Below the pieces are notes generated by a model that saw only the letters and a list, made by a program, of their open reading frames with translations, did no database searches and was not told where the DNA came from. The position numbers and the translations under genes were made by a program. Positions 25,391-34,515 of a stretch of DNA of 37,646 nt are shown here, piece by piece. The stretch comes from Oscillospiraceae bacterium (GTDB lineage: Bacteria > Bacillota > Clostridia > Oscillospirales > Ruminococcaceae): the NCBI GenBank assembly GCA_022788225.1, contig JALEVO010000045.1, forward strand, positions 1 to 37,646. Direction: 5' to 3'. Position 1 is the first letter of the stretch. Each line of letters begins with the position of its first letter.

Positions 25391-26770
25391 TTGAACAGTG
25401 AAATGACTTCTGCGGAGTATATTGCCGCAGTATCAGATATAATTTCAAAAAGGGAAAGTCCGCCCCTTGCCTGTGTTCACAGCTACGGCTGTCAGCTGAA
25501 TTTTTCAGACGGCGAAAAGATAAAGGGTATGCTGGGAAAAATGGGCTACGGCTTTACCGATAATCCCGAAAACGCAGATTTTGTTATTTTCAATACCTGC
25601 GCTGTAAGGGAAAACGCCGAGGACAGGGTTTTCGGCAATCTGGGTTTTTTAAAGCACTGCAAGGAGCAGAACCCCTCAATGATAATCGGTCTTTGCGGCT
25701 GTATGGCAGGGCTTGACCACGTTATCCAAAAGCTTGAAAAATCGTACCCCTTTGTGGATATCGTTTTCGGCACGTCTGCCCTTGACAGACTTCCACGTCT
25801 GCTTTATGAAAAGTTAAACGGCAGAAAAAAAGCCTTTGACACAAATGAGTACAATATGCCTGCCGAGGGACTTGAACAGGTCAGGGACAGCAGTTTCAAG
25901 GCGTCAGTGCCTATAATGTACGGCTGCAACAACTTCTGCACCTACTGTATCGTGCCTTACGTCAGAGGGCGTGAGCGCAGCCGCCGTCCGGAGGATATTA
26001 TAAAGGAAGTGCAGGGACTTGCCCGTGACGGCTACAAGGAAATAATGCTGTTGGGACAGAATGTCAACTCCTACGGCAACGACCTTGAAGAGGACGTGAC
26101 CTTCTGCGGTCTTTTAAATCAGATAAACGCAGTTGAAGGGGATTTTATAATACGCTTTATGTCCTCTCACCCCAAGGACGCCGGTACTGAACTTATTGAC
26201 ACAATGCTTGAATGTGAAAAAGTGGAGCGTCATCTTCATCTCCCGGTGCAGAGCGGAAGTGATGATATACTTGAAAAAATGAACCGCAGATATACTGTGG
26301 AAAAGTACATGGAAACAATAAATCATGCAAGGAACATTGTCCCGGACTTTTCGTTTACCACTGACATTATAGTCGGTTTCCCGAACGAGTCATCGGAGGA
26401 TTTTGAAAAGACTCTGGAGCTTATGAAACGTGTGAAATACGATAATATTTACTCGTTTATCTACTCAAAGCGCTCCGGAACAAAAGCGGCGCTGATTGAA
26501 GACAAAATCTCTGACGCTGAAAAAAGCGAGAGAATGACAAGGCTTTTAGCGCTTCAGCGTGAGATTTCAACGGAAAGCTACAAACGCTTTATCGGCAGAA
26601 AAATGCGTGTTCTTGCGGACGCTAAGGGCAAGCGTGAGGGCTGGCTTACGGGCAAGAGCAGTGATTTTATTATAGTGGAATTCGAGGGGGAGGAATCCCT
26701 TATCGGACAGTTTGTTGATGTTGAAGTGACTGCCGCTAAAAACTGGGCGGTCACAGGAAAAATCATATAG
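25391..26770 (+). CDS. miaB: tRNA 2-methylthioadenosine synthase MiaB
   Basis: The 459-residue methylthiotransferase adds the methylthio group to isopentenyl-A37 in tRNA. The N-terminal domain has the three cysteines of the auxiliary 4Fe-4S cluster (Cys34, Cys70, Cys104). The radical SAM motif C-x3-C-x2-C is Cys179, Cys183, Cys186 within YGCNNFCTYCIVPYVRG. A TRAM domain ends the protein. The start is TTG at 25391 with AAGAGGA 7 bases upstream, 2 bases after mtnN. Its partner MiaA is encoded downstream, and the RicA-like gene follows, as in Bacillus, where the Ric complex supports MiaB. Confidence 0.95.
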   Translation: MNSEMTSAEYIAAVSDIISKRESPPLACVHSYGCQLNFSDGEKIKGMLGKMGYGFTDNPENADFVIFNTCAVRENAEDRVFGNLGFLKHCKEQNPSMIIGLCGCMAGLDHVIQKLEKSYPFVDIVFGTSALDRLPRLLYEKLNGRKKAFDTNEYNMPAEGLEQVRDSSFKASVPIMYGCNNFCTYCIVPYVRGRERSRRPEDIIKEVQGLARDGYKEIMLLGQNVNSYGNDLEEDVTFCGLLNQINAVEGDFIIRFMSSHPKDAGTELIDTMLECEKVERHLHLPVQSGSDDILEKMNRRYTVEKYMETINHARNIVPDFSFTTDIIVGFPNESSEDFEKTLELMKRVKYDNIYSFIYSKRSGTKAALIEDKISDAEKSERMTRLLALQREISTESYKRFIGRKMRVLADAKGKREGWLTGKSSDFIIVEFEGEESLIGQFVDVEVTAAKNWAVTGKII

Positions 26771-26795
26771 TAAACGAAAAAAATTCGTTTACTAT
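26767..26795. terminator. Perfect hairpin at the end of miaB
   Basis: ATAGTAAACGAA (26767-26778) pairs with TTCGTTTACTAT (26784-26795), a perfect 12-bp stem with a five-A loop, and starts inside the miaB stop codon. There is no long T-run. It may partly terminate or mark the mRNA end before the RicA-like gene, which has its own strong ribosome-binding site. Confidence 0.45.
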
Positions 26796-26868
26796 TAGCC
26801 GATTTGCACGGAGCATACGAAGTAAGCGGATGCGCAAGGCAATAAAAATAATAAAGGAGAAAATTAAA

Positions 26869-27276
26869 ATGGACGCAGTTTCAATGGCAAGAGAGCTTGG
26901 AAAGCTTATTCAGCAGGACGAAAGATACAAGGCTTATGTTAACGCAAAGGAAGTCAACGACAAGGACGAGGAACTCCAGAAGCTTATCAGCGACTTTGAA
27001 ATGAAGAGATATGAACTGAACATGGAAATGACAAAGACTGACAAGGACGCAGACAAGCTGAAAGAACTTGACGGCGTTATCAAGAACCTTTACGGAGAGA
27101 TTATGGTAAATCCCAGCATGGCGCAGTTCAATGTGGCAAAGAACGCTATGGACGGTCTTCTGGCTGAGATAAACAATGTAATCACCGCAAGCGCAAACGG
27201 CGAGGACCCTGAAACCTGTCCGTCAAAACCAAGCGGCTGTTCGGGCAGCTGTTCTTCATGCGGCGGCTGTCACTGA
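26869..27276 (+). CDS. YlbF/YmcA (RicA-like) family protein with Cys-rich tail
   Basis: The 135-residue protein has the all-helical YlbF/YmcA fold (MARELGKLIQQDERYKAY, then a charged coiled region, then NPSMAQFNVAKNAMDGLLAEI). In Bacillus, RicA (YmcA), RicF (YlbF) and RicT form a complex carrying two 4Fe-4S clusters that affects RNA maturation, and ymcA lies between miaB and mutS exactly as this gene does. The last 20 residues hold six cysteines and a final His (CPSKPSGCSGSCSSCGGCH), which could bind metal. ATG at 26869 follows AAAGGAG, so the longer reading from 26830 is rejected. RicA is favoured by position over RicF, but not proven. Confidence 0.8.
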   Translation: MDAVSMARELGKLIQQDERYKAYVNAKEVNDKDEELQKLISDFEMKRYELNMEMTKTDKDADKLKELDGVIKNLYGEIMVNPSMAQFNVAKNAMDGLLAEINNVITASANGEDPETCPSKPSGCSGSCSSCGGCH

Positions 27277-27292
27277 TAAATAATCATAATTT

Positions 27293-27329
27293 CAATTTGG
27301 CTTTTTCATTTTTTGAAAAGGTCAAATTG
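27293..27329 (+). other. Long hairpin in the mutS leader
   Basis: CAATTTGGCTTTTTCA (27293-27308) pairs with TTGAAAAGGTCAAATTG (27313-27329) with few mismatches and a four-T loop, leaving the mutS Shine-Dalgarno (CGGAGGG) just downstream. It has no T-run after it, so it is an RNA structure or stability element more than a terminator. Confidence 0.45.
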
Positions 27330-27346
27330 CGTAATCGGAGGGTTTA

Positions 27347-29953
27347 ATGGAAATCGACAGAACGAAAATTTCACCCATGATGAGGCAGTATCTTGAAACC
27401 AAGGACCTTTATCCTGATACTCTGCTTTTCTTTCGTGTGGGAGATTTTTATGAGATGTTTTTTGATGATGCGCTTACTGCATCAAGGGTGCTGGAACTTA
27501 CTCTGACGGGCAAGGACTGCGGTCTGGAGGAAAGAGCGCCTATGTGCGGAGTGCCTCATCACAGCTGTGAAATATACATAAAAAGGCTTATTGAGGCGGG
27601 ATATAAGGTCGCTATATGTGAACAGCTGACCGACCCCTCCGAAAGCAAGGGGCTTGTTGAACGTGACGTAATAAGGATAGTTACTCCGGGTACGCTTATT
27701 GAAAGCAGTATGCTGGAGGACGACGACAACAACTATATCTGCTGTGCCTTTTATGACAACGAAAGCTGCGGAGTGTGCTTTGCGGATATTTCAACAGGTG
27801 ATGTAAAGCTTTTCTGTGCAAAGGGAAAGGATATCGAAAATGATATAATCGACCTGATGTCACGCTATACCCCCTCTGAGATAGTTTTTAATCCGGATTT
27901 TCTCTCACTTAAAGATACGCTTAACTTTGTCAAGTCAAGACTTGGCTGTGCCGTTACCCTGAGAGATACCGAGTGCTTTGACCCTAATCTGAAAAAAGAG
28001 GCGGTTTTAAAGCAGTTTTCTGCCGCCTCCCTTGATATGCTGGGACTTGAAAATGACGGTGCTGAAACGGGAGCAGTCTGCGGACTGTTTGACTATATCG
28101 GCGATACCCAGAAAACTCTCACCGGAAGATTTACCGGAATTGAAAGACAAGATTCCTCGTCAGCCATGATTCTTGACATGAACGCAAGGCGGAATCTTGA
28201 ACTGACGGAAACCATGCGCAATAAGGATAAGAAAGGCTCTCTCCTGTGGGTACTGGATTCGACTCAGACTTCTATGGGAAAACGTCTGCTGAAAAGCTAT
28301 ATTGAGCAGCCGCTGACAAGTCCGGCAAGAATTATCGACAGGCTGGAGGCGGTAGAACAGCTTATAAAGAATCCGGTAGTACTCATGGAAATAGAGGATA
28401 TCTTACAGCGTGTTTACGATATCGAGCGCCTTATGACCAGAATCATGTACAAGACCGCTACTCCAAGAGACTTAAAATCCCTTTCCATGACTTCCGTTCA
28501 GCTGCCACAGTTGAAAGAACAGCTGAAAAAGCTTTCCGGTTCAAAACTGCTGGATAGTCTTGAAAGGAGTATTTCTACCCTTGAGGATATTTCAAATCTG
28601 GTTGAAAACGCTATCGTAGACGAGCCGCCTGTAACGGTCAAGGACGGCGGAGTTATCAGGGACGGATTTAACGAGGAGCTTGACAGTCTGCGCAATATCA
28701 TGAACAATGGCAAGGATATCATTGCGGATATTGAGGCGAGAGAGCGTGAAGCTACAGGCATCAAGGGGCTTAAAATCGGCTTTAACAGGGTTTTTGGCTA
28801 TTATCTTGAAGTCACCCGTTCCTATTACGATTTAGTCCCCGACCACTATATCAGAAAGCAGACTCTTGCAAATGCTGAAAGGTTTATTACCGAGGAACTG
28901 AAAAATACCGAAAACAGCATTCTTGGTGCAAAGGATAAGTCACTGCGACTTGAAGCGGATATTTTCAGCGAGGTGAGGGACTTCCTTGCAACCCAGCTGA
29001 AAAGCGTTCAGCGCACTGCATCTGCGGTTGCGGCGGTTGACGTTCTTGCGTCCTTTGCGACTGCGGCTATGAACAACAATTATGTAAGACCGGAAATTGC
29101 AATTGACGGTGTTATTGATATCAGGGGAGGACGTCACCCGGTTGTTGAACTTATGCTGACTGACGAGGTTTTCGTGCCTAATGACGTTTATCTTGACACA
29201 AAATCCAACAGAATGTCGGTGATAACAGGTCCGAATATGTCCGGTAAATCCACATATATGCGTCAGACTGCCCTTATTACACTTATGGCACAGATAGGCA
29301 GTTTTGTTCCGGCGTCCTATGCGAAAATTTCCGTGGTGGACAGAATTTTCACAAGAGTTGGTGCGTCAGACGACCTTACCGCCGGACAGAGTACGTTCAT
29401 GGTAGAGATGAGCGAGGTTGCGGATATTCTGAAATACGCCACTAAAAACAGCCTTGTAATTCTTGACGAGGTGGGAAGAGGTACTTCCACATTTGACGGA
29501 ATAAGCATTGCCCGCTCGGTTGCGGAACACATCTGCAATTCAAAAAAGCTTGGCTGCAAAACCCTTTTTGCCACTCACTATCATGAACTTATTGAGCTTG
29601 AAAACCTCATGGAGGGCGTGAAAAATTACAGCATTGCCGTAAAGAAAAGCGGAAACGGAATACGCTTTTTAAGAAAGATTGTCAGAGGGGGAGTTGACGA
29701 AAGCTACGGAATCGAGGTGGCGAAGCTTGCCGGACTTCCTGACAAGGTGGTAAAACGTGCAAGGGAACTGCTGGAGGAAATGGAGCAGGAAAACGCAGTC
29801 CAGAGAAAGCCGTCCGAGGACGACGGACAGATGAGCTTTACGGCGATGAATCGTGACATACTGGCTGACAGGATAAGAAAGACCAATGTTGATGAATTAA
29901 GTGACGAGGAATGCCGTGATTTTTTAAAGGAACTTACAAAGCTGGCTGAATAA
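27347..29953 (+). CDS. mutS: DNA mismatch repair protein MutS
   Basis: The 868-residue mismatch sensor has the mismatch-stacking motif DFYEMF (Phe34, Glu36) at the N-terminus, the connector and lever domains, and the ABC-type ATPase with Walker A TGPNMSGKST (near 628), Walker B ILDEVGRGTST, and the TLFATHYHEL switch. A C-terminal helix-turn-helix segment completes a normal length. CGGAGGG precedes the ATG at 27347. It is followed 13 bases later by mutL. No frameshift or missing catalytic residue was seen, so the strain should be repair-proficient. Confidence 0.97.
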   Translation: MEIDRTKISPMMRQYLETKDLYPDTLLFFRVGDFYEMFFDDALTASRVLELTLTGKDCGLEERAPMCGVPHHSCEIYIKRLIEAGYKVAICEQLTDPSESKGLVERDVIRIVTPGTLIESSMLEDDDNNYICCAFYDNESCGVCFADISTGDVKLFCAKGKDIENDIIDLMSRYTPSEIVFNPDFLSLKDTLNFVKSRLGCAVTLRDTECFDPNLKKEAVLKQFSAASLDMLGLENDGAETGAVCGLFDYIGDTQKTLTGRFTGIERQDSSSAMILDMNARRNLELTETMRNKDKKGSLLWVLDSTQTSMGKRLLKSYIEQPLTSPARIIDRLEAVEQLIKNPVVLMEIEDILQRVYDIERLMTRIMYKTATPRDLKSLSMTSVQLPQLKEQLKKLSGSKLLDSLERSISTLEDISNLVENAIVDEPPVTVKDGGVIRDGFNEELDSLRNIMNNGKDIIADIEAREREATGIKGLKIGFNRVFGYYLEVTRSYYDLVPDHYIRKQTLANAERFITEELKNTENSILGAKDKSLRLEADIFSEVRDFLATQLKSVQRTASAVAAVDVLASFATAAMNNNYVRPEIAIDGVIDIRGGRHPVVELMLTDEVFVPNDVYLDTKSNRMSVITGPNMSGKSTYMRQTALITLMAQIGSFVPASYAKISVVDRIFTRVGASDDLTAGQSTFMVEMSEVADILKYATKNSLVILDEVGRGTSTFDGISIARSVAEHICNSKKLGCKTLFATHYHELIELENLMEGVKNYSIAVKKSGNGIRFLRKIVRGGVDESYGIEVAKLAGLPDKVVKRARELLEEMEQENAVQRKPSEDDGQMSFTAMNRDILADRIRKTNVDELSDEECRDFLKELTKLAE

Positions 29954-29966
29954 AACAGGAGGAAAA

Positions 29967-31940
29967 ATGGCTGAAATTACTGTACTTAGCAAGGATATAT
30001 CCGAACTTATAGCCGCCGGAGAGGTTATTGAACGTCCGGCTTCGGTTATAAAGGAACTGCTTGAAAACTCAATTGACGCAGGGGCAAAGCACATAACCGT
30101 TGAGATAAAAAACGGCGGTACGACCTATATGCGCATAACGGACGACGGCTGTGGTATCGCTCCGGAGCAGGTGCCTACTGCCTTTCTGCGCCATGCCACA
30201 AGCAAGATATCTTCAAAGGACGACCTTGACAATATCCTGACTCTTGGTTTCAGAGGAGAGGCACTGGCGTCAATTTCAGCCGTTTCGAGAGTTGAACTGC
30301 TGACAAAGCAGAAGGGTGACGAGTATGGCACAAGCTATGTTATCGAGGGCGGAAACGAGGTTTCAAATGAGCAGTCGGGCTGTCCTGACGGAACAACCAT
30401 AATTATCCGTGACATTTTTTTTAACGTTCCGGTAAGGCGCAAATTCATGAAAAGGGACGCTGCTGAGGCAAACGCCATAATTTCAATCATGCAGAAAATC
30501 ATTCTCTCACACCCGGAAATAGCTTTCAAGCTTATAAAGGATAACAAAATTGAGTTTTCTTCTGCCGGTGACGGCGAACTTTATTCAGCAGTTTACGGCG
30601 TTTACGGCAGGGACTTTGCCCATGACATGATACCTGTGGATTACAGCGAAAACGGTATAACCGTAAAAGGCTACATCATCAAGCCGCTGTATTCCAAATC
30701 AAACCGTTCCTTTCAGAATTTTTTCATAAACGGCAGATTTGTAAAGTCTCTGACCTGCAGTGCATCACTTGAAGAGGCGTATCAGAATCTTATCATGGTG
30801 GGAAAGTATCCGGCTTGCGTGCTTATGCTTGACGTTCCTCCGGTAACTGTTGATGTAAACGTTCACCCTGCAAAGGCAGAAGTGCGGTTTTCAGATGAAA
30901 AGATGGTTTTCAGCTGTGTTTATTTTGCAGTGAAAAATGCACTTATGGCGTCCGGACTTATCTATGAGTTTCAGCTTAAGGACGAGATAAAAAAGCGTGT
31001 GGACTACACCGCCCAGCCATTTGAACCGGAAAAGTTTGAACAGCAGAAAATCCAACAGCCGGAAAAGAAAGAGGATAGTGCTTTTGCTCCGGTTTCCGGT
31101 TCGGAATACGCTCCGGTCAGTGAGGAAAAAGCTGACTACGAAACAGGCGGCAGAGTAGAGGATAAGGCAGTACTTTCATCATCGGTGACACAGTACGGAA
31201 ACGGCGGAAGAGTGACATTTGCAGAACCGGCGGTTGTGATTGAGTATTCAGATGACGAAGAAGAGAACGAGCCGGAGGAAAAGCTTGAAACTTTCAGCTA
31301 TATAAACAGCAGTGCATTTGTGAAAAAGGAAGTGCCGAAGCCGGAATCAGTTTCAAAAGAACCGGAAAGGGAGCAGATAACGGTAATAGGCGAGTTTTTC
31401 AAGAACTATATTGCCGCACAGGCAGGGGATAATATTATCCTCATTGACAAGCACGCCGCCCATGAACGTGTCATTTTTGAAAAGCTGAAAACACAGAACT
31501 GCGGTGGTGACAGTCAGCTGACACTTGAAAGCGCTGAAATACTCCTTGCGGAGGGTGAGTATAACGCAATGCTTGAAAACAGGGAAATACTTGTGAAAAT
31601 GGGCTTTGACATTGATTTCTCCCACGAGCCTTTTGTCAGGACAGCGGCTGTTCCGGTCATTCTGGAAAATCTCAACATGGACGAGGTAATACCGGAAATT
31701 GCGGAAAATTTTCTGCTTAATAAGCAGAATCCTCAGACTCATCAGCTTGATGATATGTTACATGAACTTGCCTGCAAGGCGGCAATAAAAGCCAATGACA
31801 AAAACGATATAAAGGAGCTTCAGCGGCTTGCGGAGGAAGTGTATTACAATGAAAATATACGCCACTGTCCTCACGGCAGACCGGTAATGTTTACGCTTAG
31901 CAAGCGTGAACTTGAAAAACAGTTTAAAAGGATTGTCTGA
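29967..31940 (+). CDS. mutL: DNA mismatch repair protein MutL (endonuclease type)
   Basis: The 657-residue protein has a GHKL ATPase N-terminal part (ELLENSIDAGA, DDGCGIAPEQ, GFRGEALASI) and a variable linker (about 345-470) rich in Glu, Pro and Lys. The C-terminal nicking domain carries the metal motif DKHAAHERVIFEKL (starting at Asp494, where many relatives have DQHA), plus ACKAAIKAND (Cys603) and CPHGRPV (Cys634). It nicks the new strand after MutS recognises a mismatch; no MutH is needed. AGGAGG precedes the ATG. It overlaps no gene; miaA starts 4 bases after its stop. Confidence 0.96.
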   Translation: MAEITVLSKDISELIAAGEVIERPASVIKELLENSIDAGAKHITVEIKNGGTTYMRITDDGCGIAPEQVPTAFLRHATSKISSKDDLDNILTLGFRGEALASISAVSRVELLTKQKGDEYGTSYVIEGGNEVSNEQSGCPDGTTIIIRDIFFNVPVRRKFMKRDAAEANAIISIMQKIILSHPEIAFKLIKDNKIEFSSAGDGELYSAVYGVYGRDFAHDMIPVDYSENGITVKGYIIKPLYSKSNRSFQNFFINGRFVKSLTCSASLEEAYQNLIMVGKYPACVLMLDVPPVTVDVNVHPAKAEVRFSDEKMVFSCVYFAVKNALMASGLIYEFQLKDEIKKRVDYTAQPFEPEKFEQQKIQQPEKKEDSAFAPVSGSEYAPVSEEKADYETGGRVEDKAVLSSSVTQYGNGGRVTFAEPAVVIEYSDDEEENEPEEKLETFSYINSSAFVKKEVPKPESVSKEPEREQITVIGEFFKNYIAAQAGDNIILIDKHAAHERVIFEKLKTQNCGGDSQLTLESAEILLAEGEYNAMLENREILVKMGFDIDFSHEPFVRTAAVPVILENLNMDEVIPEIAENFLLNKQNPQTHQLDDMLHELACKAAIKANDKNDIKELQRLAEEVYYNENIRHCPHGRPVMFTLSKRELEKQFKRIV

Positions 31941-31944
31941 AATT

Positions 31945-32886
31945 ATGACGGAAAATGGAAAAATCAGAGTTGCGGCGGTGGTAGGACCCACAGCGTCGGG
32001 GAAAACTGCTCTTGGGGTTGAAATTGCAAAGGCACTGGACGGAGAGGTTATCTCCGCAGACTCAATGCAGATATATAAGGGCATGGATATTGCAACGGCA
32101 AAACCTGCGGCGGAGGAAATGCAGGGGATACCCCATCATCTTATAGATTTTCTTGACAGGGGCACTGCTTTCAGCGTAGCAGATTACGTTGAGTTAGCCG
32201 GAAAGGTTATAAAGGAAGTGGATTCAAGGGGAAAGCTGCCGGTTATCGTTGGCGGTACTGGACTTTACATTTCGTCCCTCCTTGAAAATATAAAATTTGC
32301 GGATATTGAGTGTGACGAAAAACTGCGTAAACGGCTTGAAAATGAGGCGGCTGAAAAGGGGAACAAGTACCTTTTTGAAAAACTGAAAATTGCCGACCCC
32401 GAATCCGCTGCAGAACTTCACCCCAACAATCTTGTGAGAGTTATAAGGGCGCTGGAGGTATTTGAACTTACCGGGAAAAAACTGAGCCAGTACAAAGCGG
32501 AAAGCCGGTTGGAGGAAACGCCTTATGATTCCGTTATTATCGGACTTTCGTACAGCGACAGACAAAAGCTTTATGACAGGATAAACAGGCGTGTTGATAT
32601 AATGGTCGAATCAGGACTTGTTGAGGAGGCAAGGGCGGTTTTTGAATCGGGAAATATGAAAACTGCCGGAAATGCAATCGGTTACAAGGAACTGATACCT
32701 TATTTCAGAAATGAATGCAGTCTTGAGGAATGTGTTGAAAAAATCAAGCAGGAAACAAGGCGTTATGCCAAGCGTCAGCTGACGTGGTTTAGGAAAAATG
32801 CAAAAATTCACTGGATAATGTTAGACGAATTTGATGATAAAGAGAAAATTTTGACTTTTTGTAAAAAACTTATAGCCAAAGAGTAA
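31945..32886 (+). CDS. miaA: tRNA dimethylallyltransferase MiaA
   Basis: The 313-residue enzyme transfers an isopentenyl group from dimethylallyl diphosphate to A37 of tRNA, the step before MiaB. Visible motifs are the P-loop GPTASGKTALG, the substrate loop ISADSMQIYKGMDIATAKP, VGGTGLYISSLL, and the C-terminal ETRRYAKRQLTWFR. ATG at 31945 is chosen because it gives a family-typical N-terminus; the upstream in-frame ATG at 31906 lies inside mutL. The donor comes from the MEP pathway that ends with IspH in this window. Confidence 0.93.
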   Translation: MTENGKIRVAAVVGPTASGKTALGVEIAKALDGEVISADSMQIYKGMDIATAKPAAEEMQGIPHHLIDFLDRGTAFSVADYVELAGKVIKEVDSRGKLPVIVGGTGLYISSLLENIKFADIECDEKLRKRLENEAAEKGNKYLFEKLKIADPESAAELHPNNLVRVIRALEVFELTGKKLSQYKAESRLEETPYDSVIIGLSYSDRQKLYDRINRRVDIMVESGLVEEARAVFESGNMKTAGNAIGYKELIPYFRNECSLEECVEKIKQETRRYAKRQLTWFRKNAKIHWIMLDEFDDKEKILTFCKKLIAKE

Positions 32887-32892
32887 AGTTTG

Positions 32893-32901
32893 TGGTATAA
32901 T
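32893..32901 (+). promoter_or_regulatory. Extended -10 promoter before hfq
   Basis: TGGTATAAT (32893-32901) is an exact extended -10 element just after the miaA stop. The -35 region is poor. A transcript from here would have a leader of about 105 bases before hfq, long enough for regulation, though no known motif was recognised in it. Confidence 0.5.
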
Positions 32902-33014
32902 ATAAATTGAATATTAGCATGAGGTAATTGTACTGATTGATCCGGAGTAAAAATGTAAACAGATAATACCCGGAAATGACAAAAAAGGGATCAAAAACAA
33001 GGAGTGTAGAAAAA

Positions 33015-33260
33015 ATGAACAAGGCAATAAATCTTCAGGACGTCTTTCTGAATCAGGCAAGAAAAGACAGAATACCGGTTACAATTTATCTTACAAACGG
33101 TTTTCAGTTCAAAGGTATGGTAAGAGGCTTTGATAATTATATTGTAATTCTCGACTGCGACGGAAAGCAGAATCTGGTATATAAGCACGCAATTTCAACG
33201 ATTTGCCCGTTAAAGCCTATTCCGATTCTTGACGCCGCTGAAAGGGCGGAGAACCAGTAA
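33015..33260 (+). CDS. hfq: RNA-binding protein Hfq
   Basis: The 81-residue Sm-like protein forms hexameric rings that bind U-rich and A-rich RNA. The family sequence is clear: [38 protein letters not shown] (Sm1), and the Sm2 motif [12 protein letters not shown] at 33015 with GGAG 10 bases upstream gives the normal N-terminus; the longer reading from 32976 lacks a site. Hfq next to miaA matches Bacillus and many other bacteria. The short C-terminal tail is typical of Firmicutes. Confidence 0.95.
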   Translation: MNKAINLQDVFLNQARKDRIPVTIYLTNGFQFKGMVRGFDNYIVILDCDGKQNLVYKHAISTICPLKPIPILDAAERAENQ

Positions 33261-33264
33261 GTAA

Positions 33265-34515
33265 ATGAATTCTGTTACTTCCAAGATACTGAGTGTTCTT
33301 CTTGTTATCTGCGTCGGAACCTGTCTTCTGACTATCGGATTTCATATGGTAAATCAGAAATATGAAACTGAAACTGCAATTCTGGCAACTGCCGATGATT
33401 CCGCAACTTTCAAGGGGATATATATCCGTGATGAAGAGGTTGTACAGTACGGCGGGACAGGAACGGTCAGCTATTGTGTTTCGGACGGCGGAAAGCTGGG
33501 CAGCGGTTCAGCAATAGCGGAAATCTATGCAGACGAAAGTCAGATAGATATCAAGCAGCAGATAAGTGATTTAAATGACGAACTTGCGGTTCTGAAAAAA
33601 ATTCAGAACCCCGGAACGTTACAGTCAGCACAGCCTGCAAATATTGCGTCGCTTATCAATGAGGAATATAAATCTATTGTCAGCAGCCGTGAAACCGGAA
33701 AACTTGACGAACTTTCAGAACAGAAAAATGAACTTCTCGTTCTTCTGAGCACATACCAGCTTGTGACCAATACAGGAACTGATTTTAAAGAACGTATCAA
33801 TACGATAAATTCCGAAATATCAAGGCTGAAATCTTCGGAAACAGTGCCTCTTGACACTATTGTTGCCGACCATTCTTCATATTTTGTAAGCTATGCGGAC
33901 GGCTATGAGGATGAGCTTAAAACAGACAAGCTAAGCCATATTACGCCTGAACTTATTAATGAAGTCAGGGACAGCGGTCCGGTGGAGGACGGCAGGGTTA
34001 TAGGAAAGCTTATCAATGGTTATGAATGGTATATTGCCGGAGTTATTGACAACAGAAAAAAGAATTTCGCCATAGATGATGATGTGAAAGTGAAATTCCA
34101 GTCTACATCTGATATAATCGACGGGGAAATATATGATATAAGAGATACCGGAGATCCGTCTGAAAATATTGTTATTATCAAATGCGATGAGATAAACTTC
34201 GATCTGGTTCAGCACAGAACAGAGAGAGTTGAAATGATTTCAGGCGAATTTGAGGGAATAAAGGTGCCGAGAAAGGCAATAAGATTTCTTGATATGGAAG
34301 AAACAGTGGTTGACGAGGAAACCGGAAAGGAATCAAAGCAGACTGTCAACTGCAAGGGAGTTTACGTTAAGTTAGGTGAACGAATTTCATTCAAGAAAAT
34401 TGATGTAATTTATGAAGGCGGAGATTATGTACTGTCCTCTCTCAATGCAGGCAGCGGATATCTTGCGCTTTATGATGATATTGTAGTAGAAGGAGTGGAC
34501 GCTGATGGAAACTGA
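33265..34515 (+). CDS. HlyD-like membrane-anchored protein
   Basis: The 416-residue protein has one N-terminal anchor (about 8-27) and lies mostly outside the cell. The rest has the layout of HlyD-type adaptors: a lipoyl/barrel-sandwich half (GIYIRDEEVVQYGGTGTVSYCVSDGGKLGSGSAIAEIYADE is split across the anchor-proximal part), a helical hairpin with Glu/Lys/Leu-rich coils (about 92-190), and a return beta region. No transporter partner is next to it. It sits upstream of yggS-sepF-ylmH-divIVA and overlaps yggS by 11 bases, so a link to envelope growth is likely. The family placement is moderate. Confidence 0.6.
   Translation: MNSVTSKILSVLLVICVGTCLLTIGFHMVNQKYETETAILATADDSATFKGIYIRDEEVVQYGGTGTVSYCVSDGGKLGSGSAIAEIYADESQIDIKQQISDLNDELAVLKKIQNPGTLQSAQPANIASLINEEYKSIVSSRETGKLDELSEQKNELLVLLSTYQLVTNTGTDFKERINTINSEISRLKSSETVPLDTIVADHSSYFVSYADGYEDELKTDKLSHITPELINEVRDSGPVEDGRVIGKLINGYEWYIAGVIDNRKKNFAIDDDVKVKFQSTSDIIDGEIYDIRDTGDPSENIVIIKCDEINFDLVQHRTERVEMISGEFEGIKVPRKAIRFLDMEETVVDEETGKESKQTVNCKGVYVKLGERISFKKIDVIYEGGDYVLSSLNAGSGYLALYDDIVVEGVDADGN

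Noticed and set aside
26796-26868. Possible small RNA or leader between miaB and the RicA-like gene
   Set aside because: Only weak nested pairing (TTGC...GCAA, GCAT...ATGC) and no promoter or T-run.
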